61,226 nucleotides of DNA, taken from Croceivirga sp. Lineage in GTDB: Bacteria; Bacteroidota; Bacteroidia; Flavobacteriales; Flavobacteriaceae. Shown here in pieces: positions 26,266 through 33,611 of the stretch. The stretch's first letter is position 1. Each line of letters begins with the position of its first letter. Position numbers and translations under genes: made by a program. A model generated the notes under the pieces. That model had not been told where the DNA came from and did not search any database. It saw only the letters and a program-made list of their open reading frames with translations. Location: contig JANQKR010000025.1 of NCBI GenBank assembly GCA_028281025.1, positions 1 to 61,226 of the forward strand. Reading direction: 5' to 3'.

Positions 26266-27624
26266 ATGTGCAATTTAACGAGCAAATATAATGTTCCCGG
26301 CCCGCGTTATACCAGTTATCCAACTGTCCCGTACTGGGATGGGGATTATTTCTCCGGTAAAAAATGGAAGGAAAGTGTAAGGCAACGCTTTGATGAGTCT
26401 GGGAAAGAGGGCATAAGTGTTTATATCCATCTCCCCTTTTGTGAAAGTATGTGCACTTTTTGTGGTTGCCATAAAAGGATTACCAAAAAACATGAGGTGG
26501 AAGCACCTTATATCAATACATTACTTAAGGAATGGGTACTTTACCGGGATATTCTTGGAAAAAAACCTTTGATCAAGGAACTGCATCTTGGTGGAGGAAC
26601 ACCCACTTTTTTTTCACCGGAAAACCTGACCCGCCTCATCAATGGTATATTTAGGTTTGCCGATAGGGCCCCCGATGCCGAACTAAGCTTTGAAGGCCAC
26701 CCGAACAATACGACCAAAGCACATTTACGGGCCCTCTATGATCTGGGATTTAGAAGGGTTTGCTTTGGTGTACAGGATTATAACGAAAACGTACAGTTGG
26801 CCATAAATCGGATACAACCTTTCGAAAAGGTGAAGTCCGTAACGGAAATGGCAAGGGAGGTTGGTTATACCTCAGTTGGGCACGATTTGGTCTATGGATT
26901 GCCATTCCAATCCGTGGATGATGTGAAGAACACCATTGAGCATACCAACATAGTAAGGCCCGATCGTATCGCTTTTTATAGCTATGCCCACGTTCCCTGG
27001 CGAAAGGGAAACGGACAACGTGGATTCCTGGATAGTGACCTTCCCAATACGGAGGATAAAAAACTGCAGTATGAAATTGGGAAACAGTGGTTGTTGGCCA
27101 AAGGCTACAAGGAAATTGGAATGGATCATTTTGCGGTGGAATCGGATGACCTTTACCTAGCTATAAAGAAAGGGACCTTACACCGGAACTTTATGGGATA
27201 CACCCCTTCCAAAACCCAGTTAATGATTGGACTTGGGGCAAGTAGCATAAGCGACAGTTGGCATGCTTTTGCCCAAAATGTGAAGAGCATTGAAGAATAC
27301 CAACATTTAATAGCACACGATATTGTTCCCGTATATCGCGGACATATTTTGAATGATGAGGACAAATTGATCCGCAAACACATTTTAAATTTAATGTGCC
27401 ACTTTAACACCTCTTGGGACGTTGAACAGACCCAACATTTGGACTTTGGCCACATTATGGACAACTTGCGCGAATTGGAGACGGATGGATTGGTCCGTAT
27501 GGGTTCCAATAGCATTGAAGTTACAGAAAAAGGAAGACCATTCATTAGAAATATAAGTATGGCATTTGATCTAAAATTACACCGAAAGCAGCCGGAAACC
27601 CGTCTGTTTTCAATGACTGTCTAA
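26266..27624 (+). CDS. hemN: Oxygen-independent coproporphyrinogen III oxidase (radical SAM)
   Basis: Converts coproporphyrinogen III to protoporphyrinogen IX without oxygen for haem synthesis. The start ATG at 26266 gives MCNLTSKYNVPGPRYTSYP, the family N-terminus; the longer frame from 26164 would run through the promoter and operator. The radical SAM cluster motif is CESMCTFCGC near residues 57-66, followed by LHLGGGTPTF. The length of 452 residues is normal. Predicted FNR-type control fits induction when oxygen falls. A usp gene follows after 37 nt. Confidence 0.95.
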   Translation: MCNLTSKYNVPGPRYTSYPTVPYWDGDYFSGKKWKESVRQRFDESGKEGISVYIHLPFCESMCTFCGCHKRITKKHEVEAPYINTLLKEWVLYRDILGKKPLIKELHLGGGTPTFFSPENLTRLINGIFRFADRAPDAELSFEGHPNNTTKAHLRALYDLGFRRVCFGVQDYNENVQLAINRIQPFEKVKSVTEMAREVGYTSVGHDLVYGLPFQSVDDVKNTIEHTNIVRPDRIAFYSYAHVPWRKGNGQRGFLDSDLPNTEDKKLQYEIGKQWLLAKGYKEIGMDHFAVESDDLYLAIKKGTLHRNFMGYTPSKTQLMIGLGASSISDSWHAFAQNVKSIEEYQHLIAHDIVPVYRGHILNDEDKLIRKHILNLMCHFNTSWDVEQTQHLDFGHIMDNLRELETDGLVRMGSNSIEVTEKGRPFIRNISMAFDLKLHRKQPETRLFSMTV

Positions 27625-27661
27625 TCCACCTGTCCATGGATAGGTCCTAAATCTTATAAAA

Positions 27662-28483
27662 ATGAAAAGTATAATTGTACCCATAGATTTTTCGGAACAA
27701 TCCGAAGTTGCCCTAAAAGTAGCGGCCAACTTGGCCAAAAAAATTGATTCGGAACTGTTTGTACTCCATATGCTGGAACTTTCCCCTGCCATTATGAGCA
27801 GTGGCGAATATTTGCCCCAAGAGCATATTGTCCACCTAATGAAGCTTACGGAAAAACGTTTTTCGGAATTTCTGGCCAAAGACTATTTAAAGGGCGTAAC
27901 CGTTACTCCTATCATTAAGCATTATAAGGTACTTAGCGAAATCAATAGTGTGGCCGAAAAGCACGAAATTGATTTGATCGTGATGGGATCGCACGGCACG
28001 GATGGCCTTCAGGAACTATTTATTGGCTCCAATACGGAACGCGTGGTGCGCAGCTCCGAAATCCCGGTTTTGGTAGTTAAGGGAGAAGTGGAAAACTTCA
28101 AGGCCGAACGTTTTATTTTCGCAAGTGATTTTAAGGAAGAAAGCGTACCAGCAGTGAAAAAGGCTGTTGAATTTGCCAAATTGCTGGGTGCAGAACTTAA
28201 ACTGGTATACATCAATACACCCGCAGATGCCTTTCTAAGTACGGAAGATGCCTACAGTCGTATTTCCAAATTTTTGAATATCGCCATGTTGGGATTGGAA
28301 GTCGATATCTATAACGATTATAGCGTTGAAAAAGGTGTCCTGAATTATGCAGAATCCAATGCTGCCGATTTAATTGGAATACCAACGCATGGAAGGCAGG
28401 GACTTTCCCACTTTTTTATGGGAAGTATTGGAGAGGATATTGCCAACCACAGTAAAATACCCGTGGTTACCTTTAAACTATAA
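27662..28483 (+). CDS. Universal stress protein, tandem UspA domains
   Basis: Two Usp domains in 273 residues: the first begins MKSIIVPIDFSEQSEVAL and ends with MGSHGTDGLQELFIGSNTERVVRSSEIPVLVV (shown in part by GSNTERVVRSSEIP), the second ends GIPTHGRQGLSHFFMGSIGE. The G-2x-G-9x-G ATP-binding pattern is kept in both. It lies 37 nt after hemN and ends in a strong terminator, so it is probably the second gene of the hemN unit and under the same oxygen control. Confidence 0.9.
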   Translation: MKSIIVPIDFSEQSEVALKVAANLAKKIDSELFVLHMLELSPAIMSSGEYLPQEHIVHLMKLTEKRFSEFLAKDYLKGVTVTPIIKHYKVLSEINSVAEKHEIDLIVMGSHGTDGLQELFIGSNTERVVRSSEIPVLVVKGEVENFKAERFIFASDFKEESVPAVKKAVEFAKLLGAELKLVYINTPADAFLSTEDAYSRISKFLNIAMLGLEVDIYNDYSVEKGVLNYAESNAADLIGIPTHGRQGLSHFFMGSIGEDIANHSKIPVVTFKL

Positions 28484-28504
28484 CCAATTGAACTAAACAC
28501 TTTT

Positions 28505-28536
28505 AGCACCCTTGCCGTCATAACGGCAAGGGTGCT
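28505..28536 (+). terminator. Rho-independent terminator after the hemN-usp unit
   Basis: A 13-bp stem AGCACCCTTGCCG (28505-28517) paired with CGGCAAGGGTGCT (28524-28536), then TTTT. A very strong hairpin. Confidence 0.85.
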
Positions 28537-28564
28537 TTTAAAAAGGATGTTTTTATCTTTTATA

Positions 28565-28607
28565 TGATAAAAGTCAGTTTTTCCCTTCCGTATACCCCCT
28601 ACTTTTG
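28565..28607 (+). promoter_or_regulatory. FNR-type promoter of the copper-receptor operon (operator TGATAAAAGTCA, -7 TACTTTTG)
   Basis: Operator 28565-28576, centre 28570.5; perfect -7 TACTTTTG at 28600-28607, offset 29.5 bp. Transcription would begin near 28613, so the GTG at 28612 is unlikely to be the start and ATG 28624 is preferred. Confidence 0.75.
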
Positions 28608-28623
28608 AAGCGTGAAACAGCTT

Positions 28624-28986
28624 ATGGCCATACCGCTCATTTTTATCATGATGGTAAAACCGTTATGGCCCATAGCAGAATACATTATCAATTACGATTA
28701 TATCGTCACCAACCTCTGTGAAAACAAAAACAGGCCCCAACTGGAATGTGATGGCAAATGCTATTTATCCAAAATGTTGGCCGAAGAATCCAGAAACAAT
28801 CACAAGAATCCATTTGGTGAGCTGCAAATGCTGGAAATTCCATTGCTATTGCCAATTGGTATCACTTCTAATTTTATTGATTTTGAAATAAGGGCCCATC
28901 ATAAGAACAATACAATTGGATTTTCGCAAAACTTGCACGCCCTTCTTCTCGTCTTCAAGATAATTCACCCCCCTGAGCTGTCCTAA
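28624..28986 (+). CDS. Small conserved Cys-containing protein upstream of a TonB receptor
   Basis: 120 residues with a hydrophobic N-terminus (MAIPLIFIMMVKPLWP), an invariant-looking core NYDYIVTNLCENKNRPQLEC plus DGKCYL, and a weakly hydrophobic C-terminal part. I recall proteins with this CENK...CxGKC core beside TonB receptors in Bacteroidota, without a known function. Three Cys spaced C-x11-C-x3-C suggest metal, perhaps copper, binding. It lies 79 nt before the copper-type TonB receptor and shares the FNR-type promoter. A GTG at 28612 would add four residues. Confidence 0.7.
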   Translation: MAIPLIFIMMVKPLWPIAEYIINYDYIVTNLCENKNRPQLECDGKCYLSKMLAEESRNNHKNPFGELQMLEIPLLLPIGITSNFIDFEIRAHHKNNTIGFSQNLHALLLVFKIIHPPELS

Positions 28987-29065
28987 AAACCGAAACCCGG
29001 TACCAGTCCCTTAGGCGACATAAAGCCTAAACTACTCGGAACAGTCGAATTATCAAATAACAATA

Positions 29066-31330
29066 ATGAATTTTATACAATCAGTTAGCAAAGGGCTGTT
29101 GGTTGCCCTTATTTACCACATGGGGCTTTTATCCATGGCCCAAGAAACCAAGACCATAAAATTGTTGGACAAGGACAATGCCATGCCCATTGTAGGGGCA
29201 ACCTTTGAATACGGCCAACAAAACGGAACAACGGATGAAAACGGAAATTTTCAATTCGCATATAATGAAGGAGGAACTTTGTACTTATCACACATCAACT
29301 ATGGAAAATGGGTATTGGACAATGATGCCGTTTTGAAAATGATTCGTGAAAAGGTACTTTACCAACAAAGTATTACGGTAAATCTATATCCGGTAACGGT
29401 AATTGCCCTAAGACCCAATGAAAAACCTGCGGACAAAGTAAAATTGGACTACCAGGAACAATTGGCTCACGACGGTGCGTCCGTACTGAATCAAAATCCT
29501 GCATTAAATAGTATTCGTAAGGGGGGCAACTATGGCTTTGATCCCGTTTTTAGGGGTTTTAAGTATGATCAATTAAATATAGTGCTCAATGGGGCCCAAG
29601 GCGCAACGGCGGCCTGTCCAAACCGCATGGATCCCCCAACAAGTCAAATGGCACCAAACATGTTAGATCGCATAGAAGTACTCAAAGGTCCCCACGCCCT
29701 TAGGTATGGGACAGGATTTGGGGCTACCATCAATTTTATTCCCACCAAGCTACGTTTCACGCAAGAAGATGCACTCTATGGCCGCGTATCCAGCGGATAT
29801 GAGGGCAATGGTACAGTCCTTAGAAATGAGGGGAAATTGGGTTTTAGCGGGGAAAATCACGATATCGCTTTATTTGGCTCGTGGTCCCAGGGCAACGATT
29901 ATACTTCCGGTAACGGTCAGGAAGTAGCAGCGGATTTTAACCGTGGCAGTTTTGGCACCAATTTAGGATTCAACATTTCCGATGACCATCAATTACGGTT
30001 ATCGGTAATCTATAATATAGCCAGGGATGCCGATTTTCCAGCGTTGCCCATGGACCTCAGGACTGACGACACCTGGCTGTTCAATGCCAGGCATGATGTT
30101 ACTTTTGACAACAGGAGCTTGAGTTCCTGGAACACCACGGTTTTTGCCTCATTTGTCGATCATTTAATGGACAATCTCCTTAAACCTCTTGATCCCAGAA
30201 TGCTCAATGCCGAAACCAACGCCACAACTTATAATTATGGAGGCAGGACCGAAGGTATCTGGGATTTTGAAAAATCGAACCTTTTTGCAGGGGCCGATTT
30301 CAGGCGTGAAGGTGCCGAAGGTACAAGGGTTCGCGAATTCTTGATGGGTCCTAATGCCGGACGTACCTTTGAAGATAATGCTTGGCAAGATGGCTTTATT
30401 ACAAAAAGTAGTGTTTTTGCCGAATACCATTTTAAACCCAAAAACATCCAATTCGTTTTCTCCACAAGATTGGAAGTGAATAGCGCAAACACCAACGATC
30501 CTGCAGAGGAATTTGCCCAGGTCAATGGAGATGCGCAGATAACCCAATTCAATCCAAGTTTTAGCCTGGGGGCCACAACAACCATTGGGAAGGATTTGGT
30601 TATGGGACTTTGGTTGGGACGTGCACAACGTAGTGCAGGCCTCACGGAACGCTTTATTAATTATTTTCCGGTAGGCCAAGATCCGTTCGAACTATTGGGC
30701 AATCCCCAACTTGATCCGGAAGTCAATAATCAGTTGGATCTTTCCTTTCAATGGACGGGTACCCATAGCAATCTGGGAGTGGACCTATTTGCGGGGTATT
30801 TACAGGACTTCATATCTTCCTTTATCGATCCCGAGCTGTCACCAAGATTACCCAATAGCCCCGGTGTCAGGAAATTTGTGAATATTGAGGATGCATTTAA
30901 GACCGGAATCGAAATTAATTGGAAACAACAATTATTGGTAGGCCTTCAGCACCAAGTGGGTATGGCCTATACCTATGCCCAGGATTTGGAACGTGATGAG
31001 CCATTACCGGAAATTGCCCCTTTGGATTTTAGATATGTCTTGATTGGAGACTATTTTGATGGTAAACTAAAACCCGAACTTACTTTTAGACATGTCCTGC
31101 GACAGTCGCGGATATCCACAGAGTTTGGAGAAACGGAAACGCCTTCCTTTTCTTTATTGAATGTGCAAATGGCGTATCAATTGACAAAGGCGGCTCGACT
31201 CACCGCAGGTGTGAACAACATTTTTGACGAAAACTATTACGAACATTTAAATCGATCGGTAAGGGGAAACAACATCCCCATTTTTGCTCCCGGACGTAAC
31301 GCCTTTGCATCTTTAAATTTTGTTTTTTAG
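29066..31330 (+). CDS. TonB-dependent receptor, OprC/NosA-like (probable copper receptor)
   Basis: Outer-membrane TonB-gated channel of 754 residues. A signal peptide (about 1-24, ending SMAQE) is followed by a carboxypeptidase-like regulatory domain (IKLLDKDNAMPIVGATFEY), a plug domain with the stretch ACPNRMDPPTSQM and IEVLKGPHALRYGTG, and a beta-barrel ending in phenylalanine (FASLNFVF). The MDPPT motif is, to my knowledge, characteristic of OprC/NosA copper receptors; NosA was found through its need in making N2O reductase. Its place next to the nos genes and the cbb3 genes supports copper as the ligand, though this is inferred. Confidence 0.82.
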   Translation: MNFIQSVSKGLLVALIYHMGLLSMAQETKTIKLLDKDNAMPIVGATFEYGQQNGTTDENGNFQFAYNEGGTLYLSHINYGKWVLDNDAVLKMIREKVLYQQSITVNLYPVTVIALRPNEKPADKVKLDYQEQLAHDGASVLNQNPALNSIRKGGNYGFDPVFRGFKYDQLNIVLNGAQGATAACPNRMDPPTSQMAPNMLDRIEVLKGPHALRYGTGFGATINFIPTKLRFTQEDALYGRVSSGYEGNGTVLRNEGKLGFSGENHDIALFGSWSQGNDYTSGNGQEVAADFNRGSFGTNLGFNISDDHQLRLSVIYNIARDADFPALPMDLRTDDTWLFNARHDVTFDNRSLSSWNTTVFASFVDHLMDNLLKPLDPRMLNAETNATTYNYGGRTEGIWDFEKSNLFAGADFRREGAEGTRVREFLMGPNAGRTFEDNAWQDGFITKSSVFAEYHFKPKNIQFVFSTRLEVNSANTNDPAEEFAQVNGDAQITQFNPSFSLGATTTIGKDLVMGLWLGRAQRSAGLTERFINYFPVGQDPFELLGNPQLDPEVNNQLDLSFQWTGTHSNLGVDLFAGYLQDFISSFIDPELSPRLPNSPGVRKFVNIEDAFKTGIEINWKQQLLVGLQHQVGMAYTYAQDLERDEPLPEIAPLDFRYVLIGDYFDGKLKPELTFRHVLRQSRISTEFGETETPSFSLLNVQMAYQLTKAARLTAGVNNIFDENYYEHLNRSVRGNNIPIFAPGRNAFASLNFVF

Positions 31331-31353
31331 CAAAGGCCCCTGCCTTACACATA

Positions 31354-31402
31354 AAACCAGACCTTTTGAAATAGGAAGTGCTTTTTCAAAAGGTCTGGTT
31401 TT
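31354..31402 (+). terminator. Terminator of the TonB receptor operon
   Basis: A long perfect stem, AAACCAGACCTTTTGAAA (31354-31371) with TTTCAAAAGGTCTGGTTT (31385-31402), followed by TT. Confidence 0.8.
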
Positions 31403-31927
31403 TACGCTATCACCATTGGCCACTAACAATGTTTTGCGCAATTGACGCAAGTACATTTAGTGACACCCTTCATAACCAAACCCATCCTAAGGGTACCCGG
31501 AGCAGGTCATAGGAACCTGACCATCCACTTCTTCGATAGTTGGCCCATCGTTATCTTTTTCGATCCTTAACGGGCGAACATTGGAATAATTGAATAAACT
31601 ACAACTAGAAAATGTGGGGGGTTAGGTTTCAGAATAAACCACTTTGGATTTGAAGTCCATAGTTCCAAACAAACAATGAAATTCCGTGTAAACCAATCAG
31701 TTGTCATTCCTACGTTGCCCTAAACGCCCGTTTGAATGTTCCGTGCGGGCGGGGAGTCGAAGGGAAGGCAGGAATCCATTTGCACAGGAAATACCGTGGA
31801 TTCCGCATCAAGTTCGGAATGCCAGCATCGTTTGACAAAAGTGTGTGGAAACTGAAGTAAACCATACTCCCGAAGCCATTAATACCGATAACATTTTAAA
31901 GAGGGGAATAGTAAGGTGGTCTTAATA
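31403..31927. other. Non-coding stretch of about 525 bp between the TonB receptor and rrf2
   Basis: No ORF of note on either strand. It holds a degenerate palindromic repeat (31702-31823) and, around 31740-31760, a short G/C-rich segment. No promoter for a flanking gene was seen, since both neighbours end here (convergent arrangement). Confidence 0.6.
31702..31823. repeat. Degenerate GTCATTCC...GGAATG palindromic repeat
   Basis: GTCATTCCTACG (31703-) and GGCAGGAATCC (31767-31777), then TGGATTCCGCATCAAGTTCG and GGAATGCC (31817-), resemble the two hairpins of the widespread GTCATTCC-type intergenic repeats, here interrupted and decayed. The likeness is by eye; copies elsewhere in the genome cannot be checked here. 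Confidence 0.4.
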
Positions 31928-32359
31928 CTATAAGGGTAATACGCATTTTCCTTCGCCAATCTCGGCAACCATTTGGGAAATTGTGGTTTCCTCCAAATTC
32001 CTGATAAAGGTGTTCTTAATATCCCCAATCAAATGATGAAGGGGACATGGATTCCCGTCATCGCATTCGGCTATACTCAACATACAGGATCTTAGACGTT
32101 GTTCCCCATCGATTACGTCAACAATTTTGATCAATTGGGTTTCCATATTTTCTTGGGTCAAATAAAAACCACCATACGGCCCTTTGACCGAAGAAACAAT
32201 CCCGTGTCTTCCCAATTCCTGAAGCAACTTTGCCGTGTATGCGATAGGGGCATTGATCGGTTTTGCAACATCCTTTGCAAGGATTTTGTTGGATTCGCTG
32301 GCATTCACCGCTAGGTATAAAACCCCTTTTAGGGCATATTTGGAAGAATTCGAGAGCAT
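31928..32359 (-). CDS. Rrf2 family Fe-S transcriptional regulator (NsrR/IscR-like)
   Basis: A 143-residue winged-helix regulator, MLSNSSKYALKGVLYLAV with the helix-turn-helix near residues 25-50 (VAKPINAPIAYTAKLLQELG). Three cysteines in CMLSIAECDDGNPC (near 92-105) are placed as the [Fe-S] ligands of NsrR, IscR and RsrR, so it could sense NO, iron-sulfur status or redox. It is divergent from the nos operon and may control it. An FNR-like site lies between the two. Confidence 0.88.
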   Translation of the reverse strand: MLSNSSKYALKGVLYLAVNASESNKILAKDVAKPINAPIAYTAKLLQELGRHGIVSSVKGPYGGFYLTQENMETQLIKIVDVIDGEQRLRSCMLSIAECDDGNPCPLHHLIGDIKNTFIRNLEETTISQMVAEIGEGKCVLPL

Positions 32360-32376
32360 AACACTTTTTCCAAATG

Positions 32377-32419
32377 TAAAGATTAAAAGACATTTTTATC
32401 CTTTATATGACATAAATCA
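32377..32419 (-). promoter_or_regulatory. Possible FNR-type promoter of rrf2 (shared operator, weak -7 AATCTTTA)
   Basis: The nos operator (32408-32419) has on its minus side AATCTTTA (32384 to 32377) at the same 29.5-bp offset, 12 nt from the probable transcript start to the rrf2 ATG. The first T and last G of TAnnTTTG are missing, so this is weaker than the plus side. Confidence 0.35.
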
Positions 32420-32450
32420 TATTTTTCATAAATAACCACCATTATTTTTG
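32408..32450 (+). promoter_or_regulatory. FNR-type promoter of the nos operon (operator TGACATAAATCA, -7 TATTTTTG)
   Basis: Operator centre 32413.5, -7 TATTTTTG at 32443-32450, offset 29.5 bp. The operator is extended to a near-perfect palindrome TATGACATAAATCATA. The leader to the cytochrome ATG is about 18 nt. Confidence 0.75.
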
Positions 32451-32473
32451 GGCAATTCTTAAAAATCCCGCCC

Positions 32474-32980
32474 ATGAAAATCAATATTTCAATTTTAGCT
32501 TGCTTGTTTGCTTTAATCCTTGTTGGATGTGGAGGTAAAACGGAAAAAAAAGAAGAGGGTTTTAGTGTAAATAGGAAAAAATCTCCCGAAAAAGTAGAAC
32601 AAAGTACTCCTGAAACCAACGATGTTCCTGCCTCCCAACGCATAACCTTGGACAACAAAGGGGTTGGGCAGATCAAGGACATTACCTTGGACCCGGAAAT
32701 AGACCAGGCCATGGCAAATGCGGGCGGTGAACTCTTCAAGACCAATTGTACGGCCTGCCATAGAGCGGACAAGCGTTTTATTGGTCCAAAAATGCAGGGC
32801 ATTTTGGAACGTAGGAGTCCTGAATGGGTAATGAACATGATCTTGGATCCCCAACTCATGGTTGAGGAGGACCGTTGTGCCAAGGATTTGTTGGTGGAAT
32901 TCAACGGCGCTGCCATGTCCAACCAAAACCTTACCGTGGAACAGACCCGTTCCCTACTGGAATATTTTAGAACACTCTAA
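32474..32980 (+). CDS. c-type cytochrome lipoprotein of the nos cluster
   Basis: 168 residues. A lipoprotein signal with lipobox LVGC (Cys near 17) is followed by a charged linker and a single haem-binding motif CTACH near residue 94, with the distal Met probably in GPKMQGIL or AAMSNQNL. A likely electron donor to NosZ in the periplasm. It is the first gene after the FNR-type promoter and lies 12 nt before the fasciclin gene. Confidence 0.88.
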   Translation: MKINISILACLFALILVGCGGKTEKKEEGFSVNRKKSPEKVEQSTPETNDVPASQRITLDNKGVGQIKDITLDPEIDQAMANAGGELFKTNCTACHRADKRFIGPKMQGILERRSPEWVMNMILDPQLMVEEDRCAKDLLVEFNGAAMSNQNLTVEQTRSLLEYFRTL

Positions 32981-32992
32981 ATTTTTTATCAT

Positions 32993-33580
32993 ATGAAAGC
33001 AACGACCCGACTTAAATTTTTGGTTTATCCGCTGCTACTGCTTTTTTTGGCAGTGGGTTGTAATTCCGCAAACAAGACCGATAAATCCTCCAATTCACCG
33101 GAGGGTGTGGGTATAGAAACCAAAAAGGAACAGGGGCAGGCATTTATAGAGAACGATGAATCGACTCCCAATGTCCTGCAAATTGCCATTGGTTCACAGG
33201 ACCACACTACTTTGGTGGCTGCCGTGCAAGCTGCCGATTTGGAGAATGCCCTTGTTAATGCCGGACCCTTAATGGTGTTTGCACCAACCAATGATGCCTT
33301 TGCCGCCCTGCCCGAAGGGACAGTGGAAAACCTCTTAAAACCCGAAAATAAAGATGCTTTGGCCAACATTTTAAAGCATCATGTAACCCCGGGCAACTAT
33401 TCAAAGGATTTTTTGAAAAAGTTCAAAAAGCTTGGGCAAGCCAATGGCCAGGATGCACTGATTGAGGTTAAAGGTGATGACGTTTATGTGGGTGGGGCCA
33501 AAATTCTTGGCAGTGTTAGTGGCGGAAATGGAATTGTACACGTAGTGGATAAGGTTATCCTACCACCTTCCGAAGAGTAA
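32993..33580 (+). CDS. Fasciclin-domain lipoprotein of the nos cluster
   Basis: 195 residues with a lipobox (LAVGC, Cys near 23) and one fasciclin (FAS1) domain, about residues 60-195, with the H1-type block VFAPTNDAFAALPEGT, ILKHHVTPGN and NGIVHVVDKVILP. FAS1 proteins are adhesion or binding modules; their role in nos clusters of Bacteroidota is unknown. It is placed between the donor cytochrome and nosZ (31 nt gap), in the same operon. Confidence 0.88.
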   Translation: MKATTRLKFLVYPLLLLFLAVGCNSANKTDKSSNSPEGVGIETKKEQGQAFIENDESTPNVLQIAIGSQDHTTLVAAVQAADLENALVNAGPLMVFAPTNDAFAALPEGTVENLLKPENKDALANILKHHVTPGNYSKDFLKKFKKLGQANGQDALIEVKGDDVYVGGAKILGSVSGGNGIVHVVDKVILPPSEE

Positions 33581-33611
33581 ATAGCTAAATACCAATAAAT
33601 ACAATAAGACA

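Noticed and set aside
30164-30679. 171-residue ORF antisense to the TonB receptor
   Set aside because: Shadow of the receptor's reading frame; no recognisable domain.
32383-32922. 179-residue ORF antisense to the cytochrome c gene and across the nos promoter
   Set aside because: It would overlap the operator and the rrf2/nos divergent promoter, and its sequence shows no family features.
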